The notes: generated from the sequence alone by a model not told the origin. A stretch of 64,000 nucleotides of DNA from JANPCX01 sp050916095 (GCA_050916095.1 CP050901.1:1550001-1614000), one strand, 5' to 3'. Positions 17,999 to 27,156 are shown, counted from the first letter of the stretch. Made by a program: numbers and translations.

Positions 17999-20275
17999 AT
18001 GCATCAAATTCATTACTTGTTGGGGTCTACAGTGGCCCTTTTGGCGGGCTCTGCATGGAGCCAAGGGGTCGCCGATGCCACCTTGCCACCGGTCAGTGTG
18101 CGCGAGTCCAGGCAAGCGACGGATGTCAACACCCCCGCAGCGGTGGAGAGCACCACGCGTGCGCAGTTGGAGGTGCTCAATGTCAACAGCGCGGAAGACA
18201 GCGTCAAGTACCTGCCCAATTTCGCCACCCGGCGGCGTTACCTCGGTGACCGCAATTCGGCCATCGAGACCCGTGGCACCAACAACCGAATGAGTGCGCG
18301 TGGGCTGGTGTTGGCCGATGGCGTGTTGTTGTCGAATTTTCTCGGTGCGCAAGATCAAATTGCACCGCGCTGGTCGATGGTGCTGCCGGAAGAAATCGAG
18401 CGCGTGGACGTGGTTTACGGCCCCTACTCGGCGCTTTATTCGGGCAACGCCATGGGGGCTGCGGTGTTGTTCACCACACGGATGCCGAAAAAATTCGAGG
18501 CCGATGCCTCATTCAAGGTGCTGCGCCAAACCTTCAACTACCTCGGCACCCAGGCGGACCTGGATGGCAACCAGCTCAATGCCTTCATCGGCAACCGCAG
18601 CGGCGATTTTTCCTACCTGCTGGGCCTGGGTCGTCTCGACAGCACCAGCCAACCCACGGGTTTCGTGGCGCTGCCTGTTTCGACCACGGCCGCCACGGCC
18701 TCAGACACCGTCATTGCCAGTGGTGCCCATTTTGTGCAGAACCGGCAAGGGCAGAACGTGGCCCTGTTGGGGGTCGGCGGCGGTGGTATCGAGCGCACAC
18801 GGCAGGACGAGGTCAAGCTCAAACTGGGCTACGACTTCACGCCCGAGGTTCAAGGGCGCTTGACCCTGGCGTCCTGGCGCAACGACAGGCAAGCTGGGGC
18901 GGCAGGGGACACCACCTACCTGCGCGATCTGCAGGGCAATCCGGTCTACGCGGGCAACGTCAACATCAATGGCCGACGCTACAACATTCCGGCCAATAGC
19001 TTTTCTCCGCGTTCGGGCAACGAGCAGCACAGCAGTTATGCCGCGTCACTCAAATCCAGGTATGCAACCGGGTGGAACTACGAGTTGGTGGCATCCCTTT
19101 ACAAGATGGACGACAACCTCAGCCGCACCGCCAGCCAGGCGCCACCTGCGAGTTTCTCCGGGGGCTCTGGCACCTTGAGTGAGATGGGTGGCAGCGGTTG
19201 GAAAACCTGGGACATGAAGTTGGAGCGTCGGCCGCAGGAGGGGGAGAACCATTGGTTGACCTTCGGTTATCACTACGACACCTATGAATTCAAACAGGGC
19301 AACTTCCGCGCCGACAACTGGCTGGGCGCTGCAAGCGGCGTCAACAGTGTGGCGCGCGGCAGCACCGAAACACACGCCGTCTACGTGCAAGATGCCTGGC
19401 GTTTTGCCCCCGATTGGAAGGCCGTGTTGGGACTGCGCCAGGAACACTGGCGTGCCAGCGATGCGTCCAGGGTGGATGGGGCTGGTGTGGTCAACACCTT
19501 GCCCGACCGCACCGAAAGCGCCACGTCGCCCAAATTGGCGTTGGAGTACAGCCCCAACAGCGATTGGTTTGCGCGTTGGTCCGTCGCCAAAGCCACCCGT
19601 TTCCCCACGGTGGTGGAGTTGTTCCAGGGCAGCGTATCGCCAGTGGTTCTGATCAACAACAACCCCAACCTGCGGCCTGAGCGCGGTGTCTTTACCGATT
19701 TCACCGTGCAGCGTTATTGGGACAACCAGACGCTGCGCGTGACGGCCTACCAAGAACGCACCCGCGATACGCTGTTCAACCAGACCAACGCGGGCACGGT
19801 GCCCAGCAGCAGCGATGCGCAGAACATCGACAAAGTTCGTGTGCGTGGTGTGGAGCTTGCGTGGGACGCACGCCGATTGCTGCCTCGGCTCGATGTGTCT
19901 GCCAGCCTGGCTTACAACGATGCCAAGGTGCTGGAGAACCGCGCTTATCCGAACACGGTGGGTAAAAACTTCCCCCAAATTCCGCGCACACGGGCCTCGC
20001 TGGTGGCCGTTTTCAACCAAACCGACCAGCTCCAGTGGTCGCTGGCGGGTCGTCACTCGGGGCGTCAATACGCCACGCTGGACAACGCAGACGTCAACCC
20101 CTCGGCTTACAACGGCATCAGCTCGTTCAATGTCTTTGATGCCAAAGTGGCCTACAGGCTCAATCCCCACACACGACTGAGTTTTGGCATTGAGAACCTC
20201 ACCAACAAAACCTACTTCGTGAACCATCCCTTTCCAGGCCGCACCTACCAGGCCGAGTTGAAAATTTCTCTGTAA
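17999..20275 (+). CDS. TonB-dependent receptor linked to a NosF/DUF3526 ABC module
   Basis: The 758-residue receptor has a short signal peptide (about 1-22, ending in SAWSQG), a plug with LPPVSVRES, IETRGTNNRMSARGLVLADG and ERVDVVYGPYSALYSGNAMG, and a barrel ending in ELKISL. It begins a new tight gene group: the ATPase gene follows five bases after its stop. The 150 bases upstream hold no recognisable riboswitch. The ligand is unknown. A receptor coupled to an ABC-2-type, normally export-like, transporter is unusual and suggests export or repair of a surface component, or uptake of something modified by the complex. Confidence 0.87.
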   Translation: MHQIHYLLGSTVALLAGSAWSQGVADATLPPVSVRESRQATDVNTPAAVESTTRAQLEVLNVNSAEDSVKYLPNFATRRRYLGDRNSAIETRGTNNRMSARGLVLADGVLLSNFLGAQDQIAPRWSMVLPEEIERVDVVYGPYSALYSGNAMGAAVLFTTRMPKKFEADASFKVLRQTFNYLGTQADLDGNQLNAFIGNRSGDFSYLLGLGRLDSTSQPTGFVALPVSTTAATASDTVIASGAHFVQNRQGQNVALLGVGGGGIERTRQDEVKLKLGYDFTPEVQGRLTLASWRNDRQAGAAGDTTYLRDLQGNPVYAGNVNINGRRYNIPANSFSPRSGNEQHSSYAASLKSRYATGWNYELVASLYKMDDNLSRTASQAPPASFSGGSGTLSEMGGSGWKTWDMKLERRPQEGENHWLTFGYHYDTYEFKQGNFRADNWLGAASGVNSVARGSTETHAVYVQDAWRFAPDWKAVLGLRQEHWRASDASRVDGAGVVNTLPDRTESATSPKLALEYSPNSDWFARWSVAKATRFPTVVELFQGSVSPVVLINNNPNLRPERGVFTDFTVQRYWDNQTLRVTAYQERTRDTLFNQTNAGTVPSSSDAQNIDKVRVRGVELAWDARRLLPRLDVSASLAYNDAKVLENRAYPNTVGKNFPQIPRTRASLVAVFNQTDQLQWSLAGRHSGRQYATLDNADVNPSAYNGISSFNVFDAKVAYRLNPHTRLSFGIENLTNKTYFVNHPFPGRTYQAELKISL

Positions 20276-20280
20276 CCCCC

Positions 20281-21000
20281 ATGCTCGAAGCCCGCACACT
20301 CAGCAAGCGATATGAAAACAACACGGCCCTGGACCGGCTTGAATTGACGGTGCCTGCGGGCCAGGTGTTTTGCATGCTCGGTCCGAATGGGGCGGGCAAG
20401 ACCACTTGCATTCATTTGTTTTTGGGTTTCATCACGCCCAGCGAAGGCCAAGCCTTGGTGTGCGGCATTGATGTGGCGCAAGCGCCGCTTCAGGCGCGCC
20501 AGAAGCTGGCCTACATTCCTGAAACGGTGATGCTTTACGGCAACTTGAGTGGCCTGGAAAACCTGGACTACTTTGCCACCTTGGCCACCGGGAGGCGTCG
20601 GCCTGAGTCGGACTTGCGGCAGTTGCTCGCCGAGGCTGGCCTGCAATTTGATGCCATGGCGCGCCCCGTGGCCGGTTATTCCAAAGGCATGCGGCAGAAG
20701 GTGGGCATTGCAATCGCCCTGGCCAAAGGCGCAGAAGTGTTGCTGCTGGATGAGCCCACATCCGGTCTCGACCCCTTGGCCGCCAACGAGTTCATGCAGT
20801 TGCTGGTGCGCCTGCGCGCGGGTGGCATGGCGGTGTTGATGGTCACCCATGATCTTTTCCTGGCGCAGCAATGCGCTGACCGCATCGGCATCATGCAGCG
20901 TGGCCGTCTGGTGCGCACCCTGGCCGCCAGTGAGATCACATTGACGGCGTTGGAAGCCGCATACCTTGCGGCGTCACGCGCGGTGGAGGCTGCGCCTTGA
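20281..21000 (+). CDS. ABC transporter ATPase (NosF/CcmA-like)
   Basis: The 239-residue ATPase has Walker A GPNGAGKTT, signature YSKGMRQKVGIAIAL (the SKGM form typical of ABC-2 exporters such as NosF), Walker B VLLLDEPTSGLD and switch His in MVTHDLF. It is the energy subunit for the two DUF3526-type membrane proteins that follow. Its last codons overlap the TTG start of the first one. It lacks the features of importers that use binding proteins. Confidence 0.87.
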   Translation: MLEARTLSKRYENNTALDRLELTVPAGQVFCMLGPNGAGKTTCIHLFLGFITPSEGQALVCGIDVAQAPLQARQKLAYIPETVMLYGNLSGLENLDYFATLATGRRRPESDLRQLLAEAGLQFDAMARPVAGYSKGMRQKVGIAIALAKGAEVLLLDEPTSGLDPLAANEFMQLLVRLRAGGMAVLMVTHDLFLAQQCADRIGIMQRGRLVRTLAASEITLTALEAAYLAASRAVEAAP

Positions 21001-22427
21001 GGGCCTGGTTCACCATTGCCGCCAAGGAGTGGCTGGACGTGCGGCGAGACAAGCGCTCGCGTTTGCTCGCGGCGCTGGTGTTGGTCTTGATGTTGTGTGC
21101 GCTGGCCTTTGGGGCTGACCAAGCACACCGCCAAAGCCATGCCCACGCGGCGGCATCACTCACGGACCGGCTCATCTGGGAGTCGCAAGGGGCCAAAGAC
21201 CCGCATGCGGCGGCCCATTTTGGGCAATACGTTTTTACTCATACCGGGCCTTTGGCGCTGGCCGACCCTGGGGTGCAGCCCTACACAGGTTCGGCTTTGT
21301 GGCTGGAGGCGCACCGCCAGAACGATCTGCAATTTCGCGCTGCGCGCGATGCAGGTTTGTCAGCCCGCTTTGCCAGTTTGTCATTGGCATTCATGCTGCA
21401 AACCGTGTTGCCGCTGGTGGTGATTTTGCTGGGCTTCGCCGCTTTCTCCGGGGAACGCGAACGCGGCACGCTGACCCAGTTGATGGGCTTGGGATGTCGT
21501 TCGGTCACTCTGCTGGCGGGCAAAAGCCTGGGTTTGTTTTTTCAACTGGCCATGTTGTTGGCCCCGGTGTGTTTGATCGTCGTTGCCACCGTATTTTGGC
21601 TGGGTGAGGGCAGCGCTGCCCCGGTCGACAACGCCATGCCACGGCTGGCCATCGCCATGGTGGGTTACGGCTTTTATCTCGGTGGTTTTGTGGCATTGAC
21701 CCTGGCCGCGTCGGCCTGGTTTCGTCATTCAAGGGTGGCCCTGGTGGTGTTGTTGGCGTTTTGGCTGCTCAATTGTTTTGCGGCACCCCGGGTGGCGTCT
21801 GACCTGGCGCAGGCGCAGACACCGTTGCCCAGTGCCCAAACGTTTCGCAGCGCGGTCGCTCAGGACAAACGCAAAACCTTTGGGCATGATCCCCAACACC
21901 CCGCCTACATCGCCTTTCAGGCCGAGGTGCTGCAAACCTATGGCGTGCAGCGCGTGGAGGATTTGCCCGTGAATTTTCGTGGCCTGCTGCTGCGTCGGGA
22001 TGACGAAAACGGCTACCGCATTTTTGACAAACACATCGCCGCCTTGCGTGCGGGCTTGAATGAGCAAGACCGCCAGCGCGCCCTGGCCGGGCCGGTGTTT
22101 CCCATGCTGGCCCTGCAACCGTTTTCCATGGGCTTGGCAGGCACCGACAACTCGCACCAGTTTCACTTCGCCACGGCCGCAGAGGCGCATCGGCGTTTGA
22201 TCCAAAACTTGGTCAGTGATGACCTCACCAACAACAGCCGCTTTGGCGACAAAACCTACCGTGCCGACGCGAAGTTGTGGGCGCGCATTCCTGAAATGAG
22301 CTACCAGATGCCCGGCGCGGCATGGGCCTTGAAGGCCCAGGCCCACAACCTGCTGTCCTTGTTCGCCTGGTGGGCGGCCGCCTCGGTGCTGGCGCTGGTG
22401 GCGGCTCACCGCATGAGGCCGCTGTGA
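20997..22427 (+). CDS. ABC-2 type membrane protein with DUF3526-like region, 1
   Basis: The 476-residue membrane protein begins with TIAAKEWLDVRRDKRSRLLA and a first helix. A long periplasmic segment rich in His, Gln and Asp follows, then a helix bundle (VLPLVVILLGFAAFSGERERGTL, typical of NosY-like permeases). A second large soluble loop and a C-terminal helix complete it. The start is TTG at 20997, overlapping the ATPase stop. The two-large-loop topology matches DUF3526 ABC permeases found downstream of TonB receptors. The substrate is unknown. Confidence 0.8.
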   Translation: MRAWFTIAAKEWLDVRRDKRSRLLAALVLVLMLCALAFGADQAHRQSHAHAAASLTDRLIWESQGAKDPHAAAHFGQYVFTHTGPLALADPGVQPYTGSALWLEAHRQNDLQFRAARDAGLSARFASLSLAFMLQTVLPLVVILLGFAAFSGERERGTLTQLMGLGCRSVTLLAGKSLGLFFQLAMLLAPVCLIVVATVFWLGEGSAAPVDNAMPRLAIAMVGYGFYLGGFVALTLAASAWFRHSRVALVVLLAFWLLNCFAAPRVASDLAQAQTPLPSAQTFRSAVAQDKRKTFGHDPQHPAYIAFQAEVLQTYGVQRVEDLPVNFRGLLLRRDDENGYRIFDKHIAALRAGLNEQDRQRALAGPVFPMLALQPFSMGLAGTDNSHQFHFATAAEAHRRLIQNLVSDDLTNNSRFGDKTYRADAKLWARIPEMSYQMPGAAWALKAQAHNLLSLFAWWAAASVLALVAAHRMRPL

Positions 22428-23878
22428 CAGGCGCTCTTGCCCGTAGCAGCGCTGTGCTGCGCCAGGAGTGGCGTTTGTTTTGGCGCGACCCTGCTGTTTG
22501 GGCGGTGCTGTTGGTTTTGTGTGCATCAGTTGTTTATGCGCTGGCCAATGGTCAGCGGCAAACACGGCAACACAACGAGTTGGTGTTGTCAGCCAAAGCC
22601 GACGAGAGCGCACGCATCACAGCGGCGCAGGCCCAACTGGCGGACATCAACGCGGGTCGGGTCAAGCCACCGTCTGAACCGTTTCAAGATCCGCGAAACG
22701 CCATATTCGTGGGCAGCGGCCGCGCGGCTGCTGCCGTTGACTTGCCTTTATTGCCTCTGGCCCCTGTGGCGGTGGGGCTGCGCGACCTCTTGCCGCCCGT
22801 GCTGCTGGTGTCGGCTGCTAGCAAAGACAGTTTTCTCTTCAAAGACGAAATCGCCAACCCTATGCACTTGTTGTCGGACTGGTTTGATCTGGCTTTTGTG
22901 CTGGTCTTCATTTACCCCTTGTGTCTTTTGTTATTGACCTACAACCTGGTGTCGCTGGAGCGCGAGCAGGGACGTTTGGGCCTCGTGGCCTCCTGTGGCC
23001 ATTCCATGGGCTTGTGGTTGTTGTTGCGCCTGGCGGTGCGCGGCGGCTTGCCTGTGGTCGCGGTCCTCGCCATGGTCCTGGTTTGTTTGGCGGCATTCGG
23101 GGTGAACCTGGCGGCTGATCTGCCCGCCACCGGGCTGCTGTGCGTTGCGGTGTTGGGGTACGGCCTTTTTTGGCTTGCACTGTCGCTTTGCGTGGGCATG
23201 CTCGGCCGCAGTTCCGCGTGGAATGCCATGGCCTCGGTCGGTGTCTGGATCGTGATGCTGCTGATCCTGCCGGCAGCCACCCATGCGATTGCCGGGGCGC
23301 TTTATCCTGCCCCCTCACGGGCCAGCCTGGTTCTGCAAGTGCGCGCTGCGGCCGTAGATGCTGAAAGCAACCGCGATGCAGAGCTGGCCAAGTACCTGGA
23401 GTCGCATCCGCAAACCGATGTGAGCCTGAACCCTGGCAGCGCACGCGAGCGCACCTTGCGGCGTTTGGTCACCCAACAAGCGGCGGTGCAGCGGGTGGAT
23501 GCATTGCTGCTGGAGCACGAGGCCCAGTTGGCCCGCCAGCAAGCGGTGGTCCAGCGGTTTTCTGTGGTGTCGCCCGCTTTGTTGATGAACGAGGTGTTGG
23601 CTGAAGTGGCAGGCAGCGGGCCACAGCGCATGGCCGAATTCATGGCCATGGTCAATGAATTCCATGGCCGTTGGCGCGCCTTCTTTGTCTCCCGTGCGCA
23701 GGTCAACCAGCCCATGAGCGTGCAAGACTACGGGCAGTTGCCCCGCTGGGCGGCCAACCCCCAGCGCTCTGCGGCAGGTTTGTCGGCGGTGTTGCAGCCG
23801 CTGTGGCGACTGGCGGGTTTGAGCTTGCTGGTGCTGGCCTCCGCCGCCTTCATGCTGCGGCGTTTCAAGGTGTCATGA
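22424..23878 (+). CDS. ABC-2 type membrane protein with DUF3526-like region, 2
   Basis: The 484-residue product is a paralog-like partner of the preceding permease: WRLFWRDPAVWAVLLVL forms the first helix, and the helix bundle contains PLCLLLLTYNLVSLEREQGRLG. A long soluble segment (VQRVDALLLEHEAQLARQQ) and a final helix ending in MLRRFKVS follow. GTG 22424 overlaps the previous stop; the frame is open further upstream but inside the neighbour. The pair would form a heterodimeric membrane channel with the ATPase at 20281. Confidence 0.8.
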   Translation: MTGALARSSAVLRQEWRLFWRDPAVWAVLLVLCASVVYALANGQRQTRQHNELVLSAKADESARITAAQAQLADINAGRVKPPSEPFQDPRNAIFVGSGRAAAAVDLPLLPLAPVAVGLRDLLPPVLLVSAASKDSFLFKDEIANPMHLLSDWFDLAFVLVFIYPLCLLLLTYNLVSLEREQGRLGLVASCGHSMGLWLLLRLAVRGGLPVVAVLAMVLVCLAAFGVNLAADLPATGLLCVAVLGYGLFWLALSLCVGMLGRSSAWNAMASVGVWIVMLLILPAATHAIAGALYPAPSRASLVLQVRAAAVDAESNRDAELAKYLESHPQTDVSLNPGSARERTLRRLVTQQAAVQRVDALLLEHEAQLARQQAVVQRFSVVSPALLMNEVLAEVAGSGPQRMAEFMAMVNEFHGRWRAFFVSRAQVNQPMSVQDYGQLPRWAANPQRSAAGLSAVLQPLWRLAGLSLLVLASAAFMLRRFKVS

Positions 23879-23961
23879 AAAATGCTTGATCCCACTTGGC
23901 TTGGGTTATGCCGCTGGGCCGAAGACGATAGAGCCTGCTCGCCATCGGCCGCGCCGCCAAG

Positions 23962-24330
23962 TCAGTCTGTGTTCTGGCCAATCCGCCACAGCACCCCGGA
24001 GGGGTCATAGAGGCAGAAGTCGCGCATCTTCCAAGGCTGCGATTCCATCGGCGTGGTCTTGACACCGTACTTGGCTTCGACGCCGCTGGCTTTGACGTGT
24101 TTCCACCAGGCGTCCACGTCCTGCACCAGGATGTGCATCATGAAGTTCTCGGCCAAAGCAGGAACGCAGTAGTCCTGTAGCAAAAAACTCACGTGCTCCA
24201 AATGGAAGTAGGCCACTCCACCGCCTTCACTGGCCATGGTGAAACCGAGGTCTTGGTAGAACTGCTTGGAGACGGCAAAGTCCCTCGCTGGCACGAAAGC
24301 TTTGATTTCGGTGATGTGCAGCTTGTTCAT
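23962..24330 (-). CDS. VOC/glyoxalase-fold protein
   Basis: The 122-residue protein has the vicinal-oxygen-chelate pattern: ITEIKAFVPARDFAVSKQFYQDLGF at the N-terminus, VAYFHLEHVSFLLQDY in the first half and a C-terminal MRDFCLYDPSGVLWRIGQ. Such proteins act as metal-dependent isomerases, dioxygenases or antibiotic-binding proteins; the substrate cannot be told. Its start overlaps the stop of the DUF1801 gene by four bases, so the two form a small operon. Confidence 0.82.
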   Translation of the reverse strand: MNKLHITEIKAFVPARDFAVSKQFYQDLGFTMASEGGGVAYFHLEHVSFLLQDYCVPALAENFMMHILVQDVDAWWKHVKASGVEAKYGVKTTPMESQPWKMRDFCLYDPSGVLWRIGQNTD

Positions 24331-24713
24331 GGTTTCTTGGTTGTGCCCGGCGAGGCCGTGTTGTCCAGCGCAGCCTCGTGCGCCAGTCTGAGGTAGTTCT
24401 TCAGATTCTTTGCCTTGAGGTCCTCGACGCTTTGCAGTTTGATGTGGCGGCGACCCTTTCCACCACCCTCCAGGTGTCCATCGGTGTCCTGGATACGCGC
24501 ACCCTGGCTGAACTCCACAGAAACGTGTGCCTTGTAGGCGAACACACCGGCGAACTGCACCGTGGAGCCAAACAGGATCCCGCCGTACTTGACCTCCTCC
24601 GTCAGGGGCTGGATGGTTTTCAGGGCCAAGGCGCGCACGGCTTGAACGATTTCAAACGGCGTTTGCCCCAGCAGAGCGATGTCTTCCAGAAGGGTTTGAA
24701 CGCTTTTTGTCAT
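24327..24713 (-). CDS. DUF1801 domain protein
   Basis: The 128-residue protein contains the DUF1801-like core ALKTIQPLTEEVKYGGILFGSTVQFAGVFAYKAHVSVEFSQGA and the C-terminal RRHIKLQSVEDLKAKNLKNYL motif. The family has the YdhG/frataxin-like fold, with no firm biochemical role. It is first in a two-gene minus-strand operon with the VOC protein. The 170 bases upstream separate it from a divergent DUF2946 gene. Confidence 0.78.
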   Translation of the reverse strand: MTKSVQTLLEDIALLGQTPFEIVQAVRALALKTIQPLTEEVKYGGILFGSTVQFAGVFAYKAHVSVEFSQGARIQDTDGHLEGGGKGRRHIKLQSVEDLKAKNLKNYLRLAHEAALDNTASPGTTKKP

Positions 24714-24849
24714 GTTGACTACCCAGTGGTTTGAGCGGCTTTATAACAAGTTCAAAAAAAGGTGATGGACGAGTGCAACTGTGCTTTCCCTTGTTTGACT
24801 GAGCAACCGAGGCACGTGTTGACCGTGATGTTGTTGCATGCAGCCAAGT

Positions 24850-24978
24850 CGTTTGCAAAAGACCTGTCGATACAATCCGCCCCGTGTTCACTTTGACGCC
24901 CACCACACTTCGCCGACGCTGTTGGCTTGCGCTGTTTGCGATGCTGGCGGCGGTGCTGTTTCCGACGGTTTCGCATGC
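24850..24978. repeat. Imperfect direct repeat, left copy (DUF2946 5' end)
   Basis: This stretch aligns without gaps to 31371-31499 at an offset of 6521 bases. Shared text includes cctgtcgatacaatccgc, actttgacgcccaccacact and tcgccgacg. It covers the promoter-proximal region and first third of a DUF2946 gene, and the copies diverge just after tcgcatgc. The two copies bracket the oxidase block. Confidence 0.85.
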
Positions 24979-25285
24979 GCTCGCCGCGCAGCGCGGTACC
25001 GTGGTGTGGACTGAAATCTGCACGCCACAGGGGATGCGCCAGGTGGCGTTGCCTGCCGAATCCTCGGCGGACCCCTCACGCTCGCCCGCTCCAGCGGCGG
25101 TGCAGTTAGAGCACTGTGCGTTTTGTTTGCTCCAGCACGGGAGCTTGGACCTGCCGCCACTTGGCCTGCAGATACTGGCACCGGTTGTCTTGGTTTCTGT
25201 GGCGCCTTCATCCTCTCGGCAAGCGCCAGCCCTGCGTGACGCCGGGTGCCATGCCCAGGCGCGGGCACCGCCCATCCACTCCTGA
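24884..25285 (+). CDS. DUF2946 family protein, copy 1
   Basis: This 133-residue secreted or membrane-anchored protein starts with GTG. It has a basic N-terminus, one hydrophobic segment (LALFAMLAAVLFPTVSHALA), then WTEICTPQGMRQV and a conserved HCAFCLL Cys pair. The end RAPPIHS matches the RxPP(x)xS ending of the other two copies. DUF2946 proteins are often found near copper or haem receptor genes and may bind metal through the Cys/His motif; function is unproven. The first about 95 bases are nearly identical to copy 3 at 31405. Confidence 0.78.
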   Translation: MFTLTPTTLRRRCWLALFAMLAAVLFPTVSHALAAQRGTVVWTEICTPQGMRQVALPAESSADPSRSPAPAAVQLEHCAFCLLQHGSLDLPPLGLQILAPVVLVSVAPSSSRQAPALRDAGCHAQARAPPIHS

Positions 25286-25459
25286 TGTGTTGACGAAGAT
25301 TCCGCGCCGTCCCCTTTGAGGGGAGCGGAAGGTTGTCTTGCATTCGCGCGCATTTTCCGCGCGCGGGTATCGGGAGTTCTGATTGAAAACCGCTGAAGGT
25401 GTCATGCACTGCATGGCGAACCTGAACCTGCGTGTAGAGCGCCGGGGAAGGGCCTCGCC

Positions 25460-25789
25460 ATGAACAAACAAGCTCGTGAATGGCAGAAAACCCGCCGACG
25501 AATTCGGTGGTTTGTCGGTGGTCATGTGGCCGCCGTTTGTTTCATCTACGCGGCCTCGTTGTGGGTCAGTGAGCGCTGGTTGGCACAACAGAAAGCCCAA
25601 GAGCAGCCTTCAATTGCGCCGGTCGCCTCTAGGTCTGCAGATGTTGAATCTGCGGTCAAAGCCTTTTCTCCGATCGGACCTATCGCGACAGCGCCGATCT
25701 CTCCGACGGACAAGATGGTCTATTCCAACGATTTGCCTGCACCATGGACTGAGGATGCGAATGGTCTGGTGCGGTGGGTTCAGCCATGA
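25460..25789 (+). CDS. Small single-helix membrane protein, unknown
   Basis: The 109-residue product has a basic N-terminus (KQAREWQKTRRRIRW), one transmembrane helix at about 18-37 (GGHVAAVCFIYAASLWV) and a Pro/Ala-rich soluble tail, probably periplasmic, ending in LVRWVQP. The ribosome site is weak. It lies between two DUF2946 genes, upstream of the oxidase operon. I do not recognise the family. The leading charged segment with one helix suggests an accessory subunit of a membrane complex. Confidence 0.55.
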   Translation: MNKQAREWQKTRRRIRWFVGGHVAAVCFIYAASLWVSERWLAQQKAQEQPSIAPVASRSADVESAVKAFSPIGPIATAPISPTDKMVYSNDLPAPWTEDANGLVRWVQP

Positions 25790-25879
25790 CCAAGTTCTGC
25801 GAATGGGGGTATCGGACAGTTTCTGAGCTGGCCAAAAAGTCTGCTGGGCCCAACCCAAAAAAAGCTGAAAGACTAAAGA

Positions 25880-26059
25880 ATGATGAATGACAACATTTAC
25901 TGGCAGGAACTGGGTAACGCCATCCGCTGCTCAGTGGGTTTGTGGGTGGTGCTGGCGGCGCTGATCATCGCCGTCGGTACGTTGACACACGGCGTGTCAT
26001 CCGGTGCTGACCATTGCGGGAGCACTAAGCGCCAAGGAACGCCTTGCCGCCTTGGATGA
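25880..26059 (+). CDS. Small membrane ORF, 59 residues
   Basis: An open frame of 59 codons starts with a double ATG and contains one clear transmembrane helix (SVGLWVVLAALIIAVGTLTHG at residues 18-38). The purine-rich stretch gactaaagaa precedes it as a possible ribosome site. It fits the pattern of short membrane ORFs in this block. The tail after the helix (CGSTKRQGTPCRLG) is less protein-like, so the 3' part may be a decayed or frameshifted end. Confidence 0.4.
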   Translation: MMNDNIYWQELGNAIRCSVGLWVVLAALIIAVGTLTHGVSSGADHCGSTKRQGTPCRLG

Positions 26060-26093
26060 GCGCCCTGTCAAATTCAGAAAGTCGCTGCCTCCC

Positions 26094-26507
26094 ATGAGAC
26101 ACGTGAATTCGCACCTGATGCGAGCGGGTGGATGGCTGCATCAACGGCTGGCATGGTTAATTCTGTGCGTGATGGTGTGGGGTGGCTTTGCGCCGTTCGT
26201 CTCCAAGTGGCTCGCGTATTCGCAAGGTGGGACTTGGACGGAGGTTTGCACCAGCCAGGGCACCAAGCTCGTCCCGCTGCCACCTCAAGGTGCCACGACC
26301 ACCTCAGACGTGCCAGTTGCGTCAGACACCCACTGCGGCTATTGCCTGCTGCAGCAGCACACGCCTGTGGTGCCAACGAAGCCACATGCATTTCACGGGG
26401 CCATGTTGTCTGGCACCCGGCTTGCGCTGGCCCCAAGCGCAAGCACCCATCCCACGCGCTTCATGCGCGACGCCCACCGCACGCGGGCACCGCCGATTTT
26501 GTCCTGA
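26094..26507 (+). CDS. DUF2946 family protein, copy 2
   Basis: The 137-residue protein has one hydrophobic segment (LAWLILCVMVWGGFAPFVSKW), the conserved GGTWTEVCTSQGTKLV stretch, the HCGYCLLQQH Cys pair and the RAPPILS ending. This is the same architecture as the other two DUF2946 proteins but with a diverged N-terminus. ATG 26094 is preferred; the frame is open to 26004, and ATG 26118 is an alternative. A metal-related role is inferred only from the Cys/His motif and family context. Confidence 0.75.
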   Translation: MRHVNSHLMRAGGWLHQRLAWLILCVMVWGGFAPFVSKWLAYSQGGTWTEVCTSQGTKLVPLPPQGATTTSDVPVASDTHCGYCLLQQHTPVVPTKPHAFHGAMLSGTRLALAPSASTHPTRFMRDAHRTRAPPILS

Positions 26508-26622
26508 CCCCCACTGATTGAGACGCCCTCGCGGTCGGCCCTTGCCCGGCCGCGTTGGTTGGTTCCTGGCCGACGGACGCCCGTCGCGCCGCATGTCGCC
26601 TGGATGGTTCACGGAGAAATTC

Positions 26623-26733
26623 ATGAAACAAATACAAAAAGTCATTCGTTGGATGACCTACCTCAACGTTGGCGCAACGCTCGCGCTGTTGGCTTGGCTG
26701 GCCTCCCACCTCAGCAACACGGGGGTGGTCTGA
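26623..26733 (+). CDS. Very small membrane protein, 36 residues
   Basis: A 36-codon ORF with a good ribosome site (acggagaaattc, nine bases before the ATG) encodes a basic N-terminus followed by one helix (YLNVGATLALLAWLASHL). Its stop overlaps the ATG of the next small ORF (26733), a coupling seldom seen by chance. The size and shape recall tiny oxidase subunits such as CcoQ or CydX, but no sequence identity is claimed. Confidence 0.5.
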   Translation: MKQIQKVIRWMTYLNVGATLALLAWLASHLSNTGVV

Positions 26734-26927
26734 TGAGCAAATTTCAGTGGTACTGCCCGCGCGGTGCGCGGCGAGGGCTGGTTCTGGCTGCCGGCGCAGC
26801 AGCGATTTGGTTCGGCTGGGCTTTCGGTTACAGCCAGGGCACCCTGGCTGTGCCCCAAGACGACACCGGCGGTGCGGTCACCGTGCCCGCAGATACGTCA
26901 TGCTGCTTGAAACGCCTGGACACCTGA
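26733..26927 (+). CDS. Small membrane protein, 64 residues
   Basis: The ORF begins at an ATG overlapping the previous stop. It encodes one hydrophobic helix (GLVLAAGAAAIWFGWAFGY) and ends TSCCLKRLDT with a Cys pair. It lies 230 bases before the oxidase subunit I gene. The spacer 26928-27156 shows no further convincing gene. It may be an accessory factor of the oxidase; the function is unknown. Confidence 0.5.
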   Translation: MSKFQWYCPRGARRGLVLAAGAAAIWFGWAFGYSQGTLAVPQDDTGGAVTVPADTSCCLKRLDT

Positions 26928-27156
26928 TGGTTGGTAGCACCTCGGCTTCATTTTTGGGACGGGCCAGCAATCGCTGGGCCGTCTGTGTCCCTTGCATCAC
27001 ATCAACCTCGGTCGTGGCCCTGATGCACGCACCATCCCAATCTGCACCGCGAGAAATCGCACCGCAGCGCCATGACGCGGGGCCACTGCTGCGCGTTTGG
27101 CCCATGGCCGCCCACTTCGGTGGGGGTGCCGAATTCCCTTTTTAACGAGGTATTTG

